Positions 1 to 5,490 of a stretch of DNA of 5,525 bases are shown one piece after another. Source of the stretch: JBDSTZ01 sp039927975 (GTDB lineage Bacteria > Pseudomonadota > Gammaproteobacteria > Burkholderiales > Burkholderiaceae_D); the NCBI GenBank assembly GCA_039927975.1, contig JBDSTZ010000068.1:1-5525 (forward strand), read 5' to 3'. Position 1 is the stretch's first letter. Each line of letters begins with the position of its first letter. The notes beneath the pieces were generated by a model. That model ran no database searches. It had not been told where the DNA came from and saw nothing but the letters and a program-made list of their open reading frames with translations. Made by a program: the position numbers and the translations under genes.

Positions 1-446
1 AGGACACCCTGAATGCGCGACTGATGAAAATGCCGGTCACCGGCAACGCCCGTCGCGAATCCTTCGCCCACCTGCCGATGCCGCGCATGACCAATACCTA
101 CATGCTGGCGGGCGACAAAGACCCGGCCGAGATCCTGGCATCGGTCAAGAACGGCTTGTACGCGGTCAATTTCGGCGGCGGCCAGGTGGATATTACCAAC
201 GGCAAGTTCGTGTTTTCGGCCAGCGAAGCCTACATGATCGAAAACGGCAAGGTGACGTATCCGGTCAAGGGGGCCACGCTCATCGGCAACGGCCCTGACG
301 TGTTGAACCGGGTCTCGATGATCGGCAACGACATGCGCCTCGATTCTGGCGTGGGCGTATGCGGCAAGGAAGGCCAGAGCGTGCCGGTCGGCGTCGGTCA
401 GCCGACGCTGCGGATTGAAGATGTGACGGTGGGCGGGACGGCCTGA
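1..446 (+). CDS. tldD: TldD metalloprotease, C-terminal part (5' end outside window)
   Basis: The reading frame is already open at the window's left edge (first full codon at 3, beginning DTLNARLM) and ends at TGA 444-446, so about 147 C-terminal residues are present; the E. coli protein is about 480 aa. The translation follows E. coli TldD closely from memory: TGNARRES, MPRMTNTYML, NFGGGQVDITNGKFVFS, SEAYMIE, VKGATLIGNGP and the end VGVCGKEGQSVPVGVGQP. TldD pairs with TldE/PmbA to form a cytoplasmic zinc protease. In E. coli it matures microcin B17 and degrades the antitoxin CcdA. The zinc-binding HExxxH helix lies upstream of the window, so its integrity cannot be judged. The ATG at 28-30 in-frame region is internal, not a start. 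No frameshift is seen. Identification is firm; the physiological substrate in this organism is unknown. Confidence 0.96.
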   Translation, partial: DTLNARLMKMPVTGNARRESFAHLPMPRMTNTYMLAGDKDPAEILASVKNGLYAVNFGGGQVDITNGKFVFSASEAYMIENGKVTYPVKGATLIGNGPDVLNRVSMIGNDMRLDSGVGVCGKEGQSVPVGVGQPTLRIEDVTVGGTA

Positions 447-810
447 TTCGCTCACCGCAAGCGGACTGCGCCAAGGTGCGGTCCGCCGCTTTCTGAACCG
501 GGGCCGGGGCGTGGCTCAGCGCTTTCGGCGACAGCAAGGCGGCCCGGCTGCCTCGGTCCCTGTCCCTGTCCCTATCCCTGCCTCTGTCCGTGGACGGCAC
601 GGCGATACCAGTCAGCACTTTGCGCCACAGGCGCAACACGCGAATCACCGTTTTAAGCAGCAACAATTCGGCCAGCAGCGCCATCTTCAACACGAAGAAT
701 TCGACCCGCAATCCCACCTTCAGCAGCGCGAATCCAAGGCGGATCAGCGCGATCAGCAAGGGACATGCGGCACGTATCAACACTTTCATTAGCATGCGGG
801 CGGCGTGCAC
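280..810 (-). CDS. Uncertain ORF: Leu-rich amphipathic hypothetical protein
   Basis: I do not recognise this ORF. The GTG at 808-810 is preferred as start because GGAGGTGAT (812-820 on the minus strand) is a nine-base match to the anti-Shine-Dalgarno end of 16S rRNA, and GGAGG sits 5 nt upstream. GTG 816 and ATG 795 are alternatives. The first ~60 residues are rich in Leu/Val/Ile with regularly placed Lys and Arg, in 11-residue units (KVGLRVEFFVL, KMALLAELLLL, KTVIRVLRLWR). This suggests an amphipathic hendecad helix or membrane-surface segment. An Arg-Asp run from a hexanucleotide repeat follows. The tail (280-446) is antisense to tldD and includes its hairpin, so it is probably chance. The gene may be a remnant or non-coding repeat DNA. 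It is co-directional with the TonB receptor upstream of it. Confidence 0.3.
   Translation of the reverse strand: MHAARMLMKVLIRAACPLLIALIRLGFALLKVGLRVEFFVLKMALLAELLLLKTVIRVLRLWRKVLTGIAVPSTDRGRDRDRDRDRGSRAALLSPKALSHAPAPVQKAADRTLAQSACGERIRPSRPPSHLQSAASADRRRPARSGLPCRIRPRQNRGACRCRSSRPGSTRQGRCR
461..494 (+). terminator. Hairpin downstream of tldD, probable terminator
   Basis: An 11-bp stem pairs 461-471 with 476-486 around a CAAG loop, with two G·T wobbles, fifteen bases after the tldD stop. It is followed by CGCTTTCT, only a weak T tract, so termination may be inefficient or assisted. If the minus-strand ORF described at 280-810 were real to its full length, this hairpin would lie inside it. That argues against the tail of that ORF. 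Confidence 0.45.
556..589. repeat. GTCCCT hexanucleotide tandem repeat
   Basis: About 5.7 copies of a 6-bp unit, GTCCCT, run from 556: three perfect copies, then ATCCCT, GCCTCT and a partial GTCC. On the minus strand it encodes alternating Arg-Asp in the uncertain Leu-rich ORF. As a 6-bp unit it keeps frame when copies are gained or lost. Confidence 0.75.
652..750. repeat. Three degenerate 33-bp direct repeats
   Basis: Units at 652-684, 685-717 and 718-750 follow each other without gaps. They begin TTTAAGCAGC, CTTCAACACG and CTTCAGCAGC and share scattered identities, including AATTCG or GAATCC near position 14 of the unit. A weaker fourth unit may precede them at 619-651. Being 33 bp, they yield 11-residue repeats in any frame. 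The minus-strand frame is hydrophobic with a Lys every 11 residues; the plus-strand frame is Gln/His-rich. Confidence 0.55.
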
Positions 811-820
811 CATCACCTCC
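811..820 (-). promoter_or_regulatory. Near-perfect Shine-Dalgarno on the minus strand
   Basis: Read on the minus strand the site is GGAGGTGATG. GGAGGTGAT matches the complement of the conserved 16S rRNA 3' tail (AGGAGGTGATC) over nine bases. It lies directly before a GTG at 808-810 that opens the Leu-rich ORF. It is the strongest single argument that this ORF is, or was, translated. It could also be a chance match. Confidence 0.4.
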
Positions 821-857
821 GGCGGCGGACATGCGCCGCGTCGATCCAGCCCGAATT

Positions 858-1119
858 GATTAGCGCCATGCGATTAACTCCATTCGATTAGCTCCATGCG
901 GTTCGCTCCATGCGACCAGTTGCATCCGATCAACATCATCTGATCAACATAATCGGGCAACTTCATTCGATCAAGATCATCTGATCAACTTAATCGGGCA
1001 ACTTCATTCGATCAACTTCATCGGATCAACTTCATCGGATCAACTTCATTCGATCAACTTCATTCGACGAGGTTCAGTCGATCAGCTTCATTCACCGGCT
1101 TCATTGATCTGCTTCATGG
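858..1119. repeat. 14-bp tandem repeat array, ~19 copies
   Basis: The consensus is GATCAACTTCATTC. Unit starts are 858, 872, 886, 900, 914, 928, 942, 956, 969, 983, 997, 1010, 1024, 1038, 1052, 1066, 1080, 1094 and 1106. Nearly all are 14 bp; units at 956 and 997 are 13 bp and that at 1094 is 12 bp. Left-end copies are diverged (GATTAGCTCCATGC type), the centre is most uniform, and the right end diverges again. The tract is much AT-richer than its surroundings and carries 11 GATC sites. Stops in several frames and the 14-bp unit length argue against a long protein. It lies between the receptor gene's 3' hairpin and the uncertain ORF. Function is unknown; a non-coding minisatellite is the simplest reading. 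Confidence 0.9.
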
Positions 1120-1120
1120 A

Positions 1121-1146
1121 AGCGGCCCGCACCGCTGCGGGCCGCT
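1121..1146 (-). terminator. Hairpin after TonB receptor gene, probable terminator
   Basis: A perfect 10-bp G+C-rich stem pairs AGCGGCCCGC (1121-1130) with GCGGGCCGCT (1137-1146) around a 6-nt loop. It lies 34 nt beyond the receptor's TAG. On the minus strand the sequence after the stem is TCCATG, without a real T tract. It is therefore a strong hairpin but not a canonical intrinsic terminator; it could also protect the mRNA 3' end. Confidence 0.5.
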
Positions 1147-1180
1147 GCGTCGGCGCCCAATACTGCGGCGCCCATCGCGC

Positions 1181-3856
1181 CTAGAAGAACTTGTACGTCG
1201 CCCGCATGAAGATCGTCATGCCGAGCGGATCGGTGTAGCGCGGATCGTAACCCTGCTGGAAGGTGGTGCCCTGGTTGGTGTAGGGCGGTTCCTGGTCGAG
1301 CAGGTTCCTGATGCCGGCCGTGAAATCGACCCGCTTGTTGCCCGTGTAGCTGCCTGACAGCGACCAGATCGAATAGTGCTTGACGGTCTGCTCGAAGCCC
1401 GGATCGACCTGGTTCTGGTCGACGTAATGCGACAGGTAGCGGTTCGACAGGTTGAGCGTCCAGTCGGGAATGCTCCACGACAGCAGAGCGTTGTGGCGCC
1501 AGCGGAACACCGGGCTGGCGTCGGCGTAGCGGCCGGCGTTCATGGTGAACGGTCCGCCGCGCTCGTTCTGGTAGTCGTACTTGTTGACGTAGGTGCCGTC
1601 GACGTTGAGCGTGAAATTGCCCCACGGGTTCTTCGGCAGGCGCCACAGCAGGCCCAGATCGAGTCCGCGGGTTTTTACTTCGCCCAGGTTGGTGGTGATC
1701 GATTCGACGAAGTTGAGGGTTTGGCCGTTGGCGCTGTAGTTGAACAGGCCCTGGTACTTGGCAAAGTTGCCGAAGATGGTTTGCTCGGCCAGGGCGTTGA
1801 TCTGGTCCTTCAGCTTGATGTTCCAGTAGTCGAGCGTGACGGTCAGTGCGCGGGTTGGCTCGAACACCACGCCGGCGCTGTAGGTGCGCGATTTTTCCGG
1901 CTTGACGTTGGGGTTGCCGCCCTGCCGGATGTACTGCTGCTGGTCGCACACGATGTTGGAATTGGCGCCGGGCCCGGGCACGCCGTTGGGGCACAGGCGC
2001 GGATCGTTGTACTGGTCCGAGGTGAAGGTCACGGTTTGCGGGCCGTACAGGTCGTACAGGGTCGGCGCGCGGAAGCCCTTGTTGTAGGAGGCGCGCATCA
2101 GCACCTGGCGGGTCGGCTGGTAGCGCAGCGCGACCTTCGGATCGAAACGCCCGCCGACGTCGGTGTAGCGGTCGTAGCGCGCGGCCACGTTCACTTCCAG
2201 GTCCTTGATGATGGGCGCGTTGACTTCGCCGAACACGGCGGCGATATTGCGCTGCCCCTGCTGGTCCTGGGCGTCGGAGAAGCCGGAGCTGTTGGCCTGG
2301 CTGGCCAGCGCGCGGTTGACCCGGTAGGTCGCCTTGTCATGGCGGAATTCGCCGCCGAAGGCCACGCCCAGCGCGCCGCCCGGCAAGGTCATGAGGTCGC
2401 GGCTGGCGCGGAAGTCGAGCGCCGTGCTGTTGATGCGCGCGTGCAGGAATTCACCGATCAGTCGCGATTCGGCCAGGTAGGCCGCGCCGGCAGGGCTCTG
2501 CGGACCGAAGGGGTTGAGCACACCGCTGCCCACCCCGGAGATGATGCGCTCGTCGACCAGGAAGCCGCCGGTGAACTGGCTCTTGGCCCGGCCCATCGAG
2601 TGCGACAGGCCGGTGTTGTAGTCCCAACCACGGAAACTGCCTTCCATGCTGGCCACCAGGCGGTCGCTCATATTGCTGTCTTCGGTTTCGCGCTGGCCGC
2701 CCTCGATGGTGCGCCAGCTGATGTCGAGCGGCACGCCGAACACGCCGGGCACGGCCGGCACCCCGGCGCTGCCGCCCGGATAGTAGGGACTGGTGGGGTA
2801 CATGACGATGCCGAGGCGCGACATCGGCGGCGGCGCCACCCGCGCGTTGTTGATGCTGCGCGTGTGCAGGTATTCGATGGCGCCCAGGTGTTCGCCGAAC
2901 TTCTTGCTGAAGCGCCCGAGCAGGCTGTATTGCTTCGTTTCCGGAATGTCGTCGACGAATTGGGTCGAGTCGAAGATGCAGGTGCTGGTGGCCGGGTCCG
3001 GCAGCGAGAAGGGCGCCTGGCAGCCGCGCGTGAAATAGGGATTGCCATTGATGAGCGGGGTGCCGGGAATCGGCGGAATGGTGGTGAAGTTGGCCGGAAA
3101 CGGCGTGCGGCTGTATTGCGCGGAGCCGTGCTCGGGCCGGATGCCGGTAGCCGAGAACCAGCGCTCGGTCGACTTGAGGCGGGTTTGCTGGTGGGCGTCG
3201 AGCACGACGAAGCCGTTGTAGCCGTCGGTGTTGAGGTCGCCCCAGCCGCCGGTGAGGTTGACGCGCTGTTCGTTGCCGCCGCCGCTGCGCACCGGCTCGT
3301 ACGCCTCGACCGTCAGGCCGAGGCCCTTGACCGAGCGCTTGGTGATGAAGTTGATCACCCCGCCGATGGCGTCGGTGCCGTAGATGGCCGAGGCGCCGTC
3401 GCGCAGCACCTCGACCCGGTCGAGCGCCGAGACCGGAATGATGTTCAGGTCGACCGTGTCGGCGAAGAAGGGATGGTTGGCCAGCCGCCGGCCGTTGAGC
3501 AGCACCAGGGTCTTGTCGCCGCCCAGGCCGCGCAGGTTGGCCACCGACTGGCCGCCGGTGCCGGCGCCGACCGTTTGCGAACTGCTCTGCGAGGTTTGGT
3601 TCATCGGGATGGTGGCGAGCACCTCCTCGGCGGTGGTCAAGCCCTGCTTGACGAAATCGCCGGCGCGGATGGTGGTGATCGGCAGCGAGGTTTCGGCGGC
3701 CAGCCGCTTGATCGAGGACCCGGTGATTTCGACCCGGGCCATCGGCTGGTTCTGGTCTTCCTGGGCCAGCGCGGGCAGCGCCAGCAGGGTGGCGCCGGCC
3801 GCGGCGCCGCCGGCGAATATGCGGCGCAATGCGCGTGACATGATGGTTTCAAACAT
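1181..3856 (-). CDS. TonB-dependent outer-membrane receptor
   Basis: Predicted to import a ligand across the outer membrane using TonB-ExbBD energy. The protein is 891 aa from the ATG at 3854-3856, chosen because GGAG lies 6 nt upstream and a signal peptide begins there. A GTG 81 bp upstream at 3937 would add 27 residues before the signal peptide. Residues 1-31 form the signal peptide (MSRALRRIFAGG, hydrophobic core, ALA|QE cleavage). A TonB-box-like ARVEITG follows near 40-46. The plug spans about 60-175, with NLRGLGGDKTLVLLNGRRLA and RVEVLRDGASAIYGTDAIGG. The β-barrel includes KGFRAPTLYDLYGP near 593-606, NPNVKPEKSRTYS near 648-660, and ends in YKFF, the C-terminal Phe needed for barrel insertion. 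The only four Cys form two close pairs (279/293 and 622/637), probably loop disulfides. No regulator or pathway gene adjoins it, so the substrate (siderophore, B12, glycan, peptide) is unknown. Confidence 0.95.
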   Translation of the reverse strand: MFETIMSRALRRIFAGGAAAGATLLALPALAQEDQNQPMARVEITGSSIKRLAAETSLPITTIRAGDFVKQGLTTAEEVLATIPMNQTSQSSSQTVGAGTGGQSVANLRGLGGDKTLVLLNGRRLANHPFFADTVDLNIIPVSALDRVEVLRDGASAIYGTDAIGGVINFITKRSVKGLGLTVEAYEPVRSGGGNEQRVNLTGGWGDLNTDGYNGFVVLDAHQQTRLKSTERWFSATGIRPEHGSAQYSRTPFPANFTTIPPIPGTPLINGNPYFTRGCQAPFSLPDPATSTCIFDSTQFVDDIPETKQYSLLGRFSKKFGEHLGAIEYLHTRSINNARVAPPPMSRLGIVMYPTSPYYPGGSAGVPAVPGVFGVPLDISWRTIEGGQRETEDSNMSDRLVASMEGSFRGWDYNTGLSHSMGRAKSQFTGGFLVDERIISGVGSGVLNPFGPQSPAGAAYLAESRLIGEFLHARINSTALDFRASRDLMTLPGGALGVAFGGEFRHDKATYRVNRALASQANSSGFSDAQDQQGQRNIAAVFGEVNAPIIKDLEVNVAARYDRYTDVGGRFDPKVALRYQPTRQVLMRASYNKGFRAPTLYDLYGPQTVTFTSDQYNDPRLCPNGVPGPGANSNIVCDQQQYIRQGGNPNVKPEKSRTYSAGVVFEPTRALTVTLDYWNIKLKDQINALAEQTIFGNFAKYQGLFNYSANGQTLNFVESITTNLGEVKTRGLDLGLLWRLPKNPWGNFTLNVDGTYVNKYDYQNERGGPFTMNAGRYADASPVFRWRHNALLSWSIPDWTLNLSNRYLSHYVDQNQVDPGFEQTVKHYSIWSLSGSYTGNKRVDFTAGIRNLLDQEPPYTNQGTTFQQGYDPRYTDPLGMTIFMRATYKFF

Positions 3857-3862
3857 GGCGAA

Positions 3863-3866
3863 CTCC
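3863..3866 (-). promoter_or_regulatory. Ribosome binding site of TonB receptor
   Basis: GGAG on the minus strand lies 6 nt before the ATG at 3854-3856. This decides the start in favour of the signal-peptide Met rather than the upstream in-frame start at 3937. Confidence 0.75.
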
Positions 3867-3981
3867 AATCGGAAAGGTGGCGCGGGCTTGGTGGGCCCGC
3901 GCCGACAATGGTGGAATGCGGCGCGGATGGCGTGCATTGTTCATCTCTGCAAGGCAATCGCCCGGCCCGGACGATCCGTTG

Positions 3982-3993
3982 ATTGACGTCAAT
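3982..3993. promoter_or_regulatory. 12-bp perfect palindrome, candidate operator
   Basis: ATTGACGTCAAT is self-complementary over all 12 bases. It lies 126 bp upstream of the receptor's ATG, in the 3857-4180 stretch, which has no gene I can support and no convincing sigma70 promoter for the receptor. A dimeric regulator could bind here. The TTGACG half could also act as a -35 element on the minus strand, though no good -10 follows. One isolated palindrome is weak evidence. Confidence 0.3.
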
Positions 3994-4180
3994 TCAGTAC
4001 TCGAAAAAACTTATTCATCGTCAATGCGAGGCGCGTCGGGCCGGGGTTCGTGAATCGAGTCTTGCATCGCGCTCGTCGATTCGTCTGATTTGGCGCAAGC
4101 TGCACCGGGTTAGGGCGAGGGGGTGTGGGGCCGCTACAACCAGTTGCCGCGGCGATTGGGAAGGGCCGCCGATAAAGGAC

Positions 4181-4210
4181 TTGCCAAGCGCCACCGATTA
4201 TTGATATAGT
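4181..4210 (+). promoter_or_regulatory. Sigma70-like promoter of the aroG leader
   Basis: The -35 element TTGCCA (4181-4186) and -10 element TATAGT (4205-4210) each match consensus at five of six positions, with an 18-bp spacer. Transcription would begin near 4217. This gives a short 5' UTR of about 20 nt before the leader-peptide ATG at 4236 and puts the leader ORF, terminator and aroG on one transcript. Confidence 0.65.
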
Positions 4211-4235
4211 CGTTAAAACTTTTTCGGATTTCGCA

Positions 4236-4301
4236 ATGTTCTGCTCGTTTTTCTTTAGCCGCTTTTACTTTAGCCATTCCAGCCCCAAGGCGGTGGAGTA
4301 G
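4236..4301 (+). CDS. Phe-rich leader peptide of aroG attenuator
   Basis: A 21-codon ORF starts at ATG 4236 and ends at TAG 4299-4301. Its first part is MFCSFFFSRFYFSHSS; the remaining residues are PKAVE. Six of the first 12 codons are Phe, including three in a row (4248-4256), and one is Tyr, an enrichment very unlike the GC-rich surroundings. A weak SD (GGA, 4226-4228) lies 7 nt upstream. It sits between a good promoter and an intrinsic terminator ahead of DAHP synthase. Its likely role is to sense charged tRNA-Phe, as the Phe-rich pheA and pheST leaders do in enterobacteria: a ribosome stalled on Phe codons would prevent terminator formation. The peptide itself probably has no other function. 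Confidence 0.85.
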   Translation: MFCSFFFSRFYFSHSSPKAVE

Positions 4302-4371
4302 CGGCAGGTTCACGTAACAACGACGAGACCAGCAAATCCTAAAAAACCGCCAGCGATGGCGGTTTTTTTTT
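4258..4371 (+). promoter_or_regulatory. Transcription attenuator with alternative RNA helices
   Basis: Four segments can form competing helices. Segment 1 GCCGCT (4258-4263, among the Phe codons) pairs perfectly with AGCGGC (4300-4305, at the leader stop). Segment 2 GGC-A-GGTT (4303-4310) can pair with AACCGCC (4345-4351) as seven pairs with one bulged A. An alternative antiterminator uses GGCGGT (4289-4294) with ACCGCC (4346-4351). Segment 3 otherwise pairs with segment 4 in the terminator. A ribosome stalled on Phe codons would mask segment 1 and free segment 2, sequestering segment 3. A ribosome reaching the TAG would cover segment 2 and allow termination. The helices were found by eye; energies were not computed. 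Confidence 0.75.
4341..4371 (+). terminator. Intrinsic terminator (attenuator) before aroG
   Basis: AAAAAACCGCCA (4341-4352) pairs with TGGCGGTTTTTT (4357-4368) around a GCGA loop, and the T run continues to 4371. This is a canonical intrinsic terminator on the plus strand, 57 bp before the aroG ATG. The A run on its left means it could also act on minus-strand transcripts. Because it lies between promoter and gene, it is best read as the attenuator rather than the end of another gene. Confidence 0.93.
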
Positions 4372-4428
4372 ACCCGTACCAGATCGCCCATTCCAACTAC
4401 AAGCACCACTTACACCACGGAGAACCGC

Positions 4429-5490
4429 ATGCCCCGCACCGACGACCTACGCATTCGCGAAATGAAGGAACTGACCCCGCCCTCGCACCTGATCCGCGAA
4501 TTTGCCTGCGGCGAGGTGGCCGAGCAGACCGCCGCCAACGCGCGTGTCGCGCTGCACCGCATCCTGCACGGCCAAGACGACCGCCTGATGGTGGTGATCG
4601 GCCCGTGCTCGATCCACGATCCGAAGGCCGCGATGGAATACGCCAAACGCCTGGTCAAGGAGCGCGCGCGCTTCGCCGGCGAGCTGGAAGTGGTGATGCG
4701 GGTGTACTTCGAGAAGCCGCGCACCACGGTCGGCTGGAAGGGCATGATCAACGATCCTTACATGGACAACAGCTTCCGCATCAACGACGGCCTGCGCATG
4801 GCGCGCGAACTGCTGCGCGACATTAACGAACTGGGCTTGCCGGCCGGCACCGAATACCTGGACGTGATCAGTCCGCAGTACATCGCCGACCTGATCAGCT
4901 GGGGCGCGATCGGCGCCCGCACGACCGAGTCGCAGGTGCACCGCGAGCTGGCCTCCGGCCTGTCGTGCCCGGTGGGCTTCAAGAACGGCACCGACGGCAA
5001 CATCAAGATCGCGGTCGAAGCGATCAAGGCCGCCTCGCAGCCGCACCACTTCCTGTCGGTGACCAAGGGCGGCCACTCGGCCATCGTGTCGACCAACGGC
5101 AACGAGGATTGCCACATCATCCTGCGCGGCGGCAAGGCGCCGAACTACGACGCCGCCAGCGTCGAGGAAGCCTGCAAGCAGATCGCCGCGCAAGGCCTGG
5201 CCGCGCGCCTGATGATCGACGCCTCGCACGCGAACAGCTCGAAAAAGCCGGAGAACCAGGTGCCGGTATGCGCCGACATCGCCGCCCAGGTGGCCGCCGG
5301 TGACGACCGCATCGTCGGCGTGATGGTCGAATCGCACCTGGTGGCCGGTCGCCAGGACTTGGTGCCGGGCAAGGAACTGGTCTACGGCCAGTCGGTCACC
5401 GACGGCTGCATCGACTGGGACAGCAGCGTGCAGGTGCTTGAAGGCCTGGCCGCCGCCGTGCGCGCGCGCCGCCTGCGCGGCGACGCCTAA
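4429..5490 (+). CDS. aroG: DAHP synthase, class I AroFGH type, predicted Phe-sensitive
   Basis: This enzyme condenses phosphoenolpyruvate with erythrose 4-phosphate to DAHP, the first step of the shikimate pathway, in the cytoplasm. The 353 aa are co-linear with E. coli AroG (350 aa). Metal ligands are conserved as Cys60 (GPCSIHDP), His267 (SHANSS), Glu301 (VMVESHL) and Asp325 (SVTDGC). Substrate-binding segments include Arg91, KPRTT (96-100), Lys185 in GFKNGTDG and Arg233 in ILRGGK. The N-terminal DDLRI motif used in allostery is present. Ser210 in FLSVT occupies the position where Phe-inhibited relatives have Ser and Tyr-inhibited ones Gly, so Phe sensitivity is inferred. The start ATG at 4429 has GGAG 6 nt upstream. 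The gene lies behind a Phe-codon attenuator. It is intact, ends at TAA, and no downstream gene is visible in the remaining 35 bp. Confidence 0.97.
   Translation: MPRTDDLRIREMKELTPPSHLIREFACGEVAEQTAANARVALHRILHGQDDRLMVVIGPCSIHDPKAAMEYAKRLVKERARFAGELEVVMRVYFEKPRTTVGWKGMINDPYMDNSFRINDGLRMARELLRDINELGLPAGTEYLDVISPQYIADLISWGAIGARTTESQVHRELASGLSCPVGFKNGTDGNIKIAVEAIKAASQPHHFLSVTKGGHSAIVSTNGNEDCHIILRGGKAPNYDAASVEEACKQIAAQGLAARLMIDASHANSSKKPENQVPVCADIAAQVAAGDDRIVGVMVESHLVAGRQDLVPGKELVYGQSVTDGCIDWDSSVQVLEGLAAAVRARRLRGDA

Noticed and set aside
511..859. Two plus-strand ORFs (511-792 and 590-859), Gln/His-rich and Ser/Arg-rich
   Set aside because: Neither has a convincing ribosome binding site or recognisable domain. 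Their periodicity mirrors the 33-bp repeats, and the minus-strand frame has the better translation signal.
858..1119. Repeat array as a CRISPR
   Set aside because: The units are 14 bp and directly adjacent, with no unique spacers and no cas genes nearby.
1101..1994. 297-codon minus-strand ORF
   Set aside because: It is a shifted frame of the receptor gene, Arg/Gln/Pro-rich and without domain motifs; its end overlaps the receptor's 3' hairpin and the repeats.
1376..3838. 820-codon open frame on the plus strand
   Set aside because: It is antisense to the TonB receptor. Its product is a Val/Ala/Gly/Arg-rich string without recognisable domains, as expected opposite a high-GC gene, while the minus strand gives a complete receptor with signal peptide, plug and barrel motifs.
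4048..4062. T-loop-like GGTTCGTGAATC, possible tRNA
   Set aside because: No flanking acceptor, anticodon or D-arm pairing could be assembled around it.
3983..4204. 73-codon plus-strand ORF between the receptor and aroG
   Set aside because: It starts at TTG within the palindrome, has no clear ribosome binding site or motif, and runs into the promoter of the aroG leader.
4134..4409. 91-codon minus-strand ORF across the aroG leader
   Set aside because: It runs antisense through the leader peptide and terminator; its features are explained by the attenuator on the plus strand.
4447..5337. 296-codon minus-strand ORF
   Set aside because: Antisense to aroG, which is complete with all catalytic residues; the antisense product is a His/Arg/Val-rich low-complexity string.
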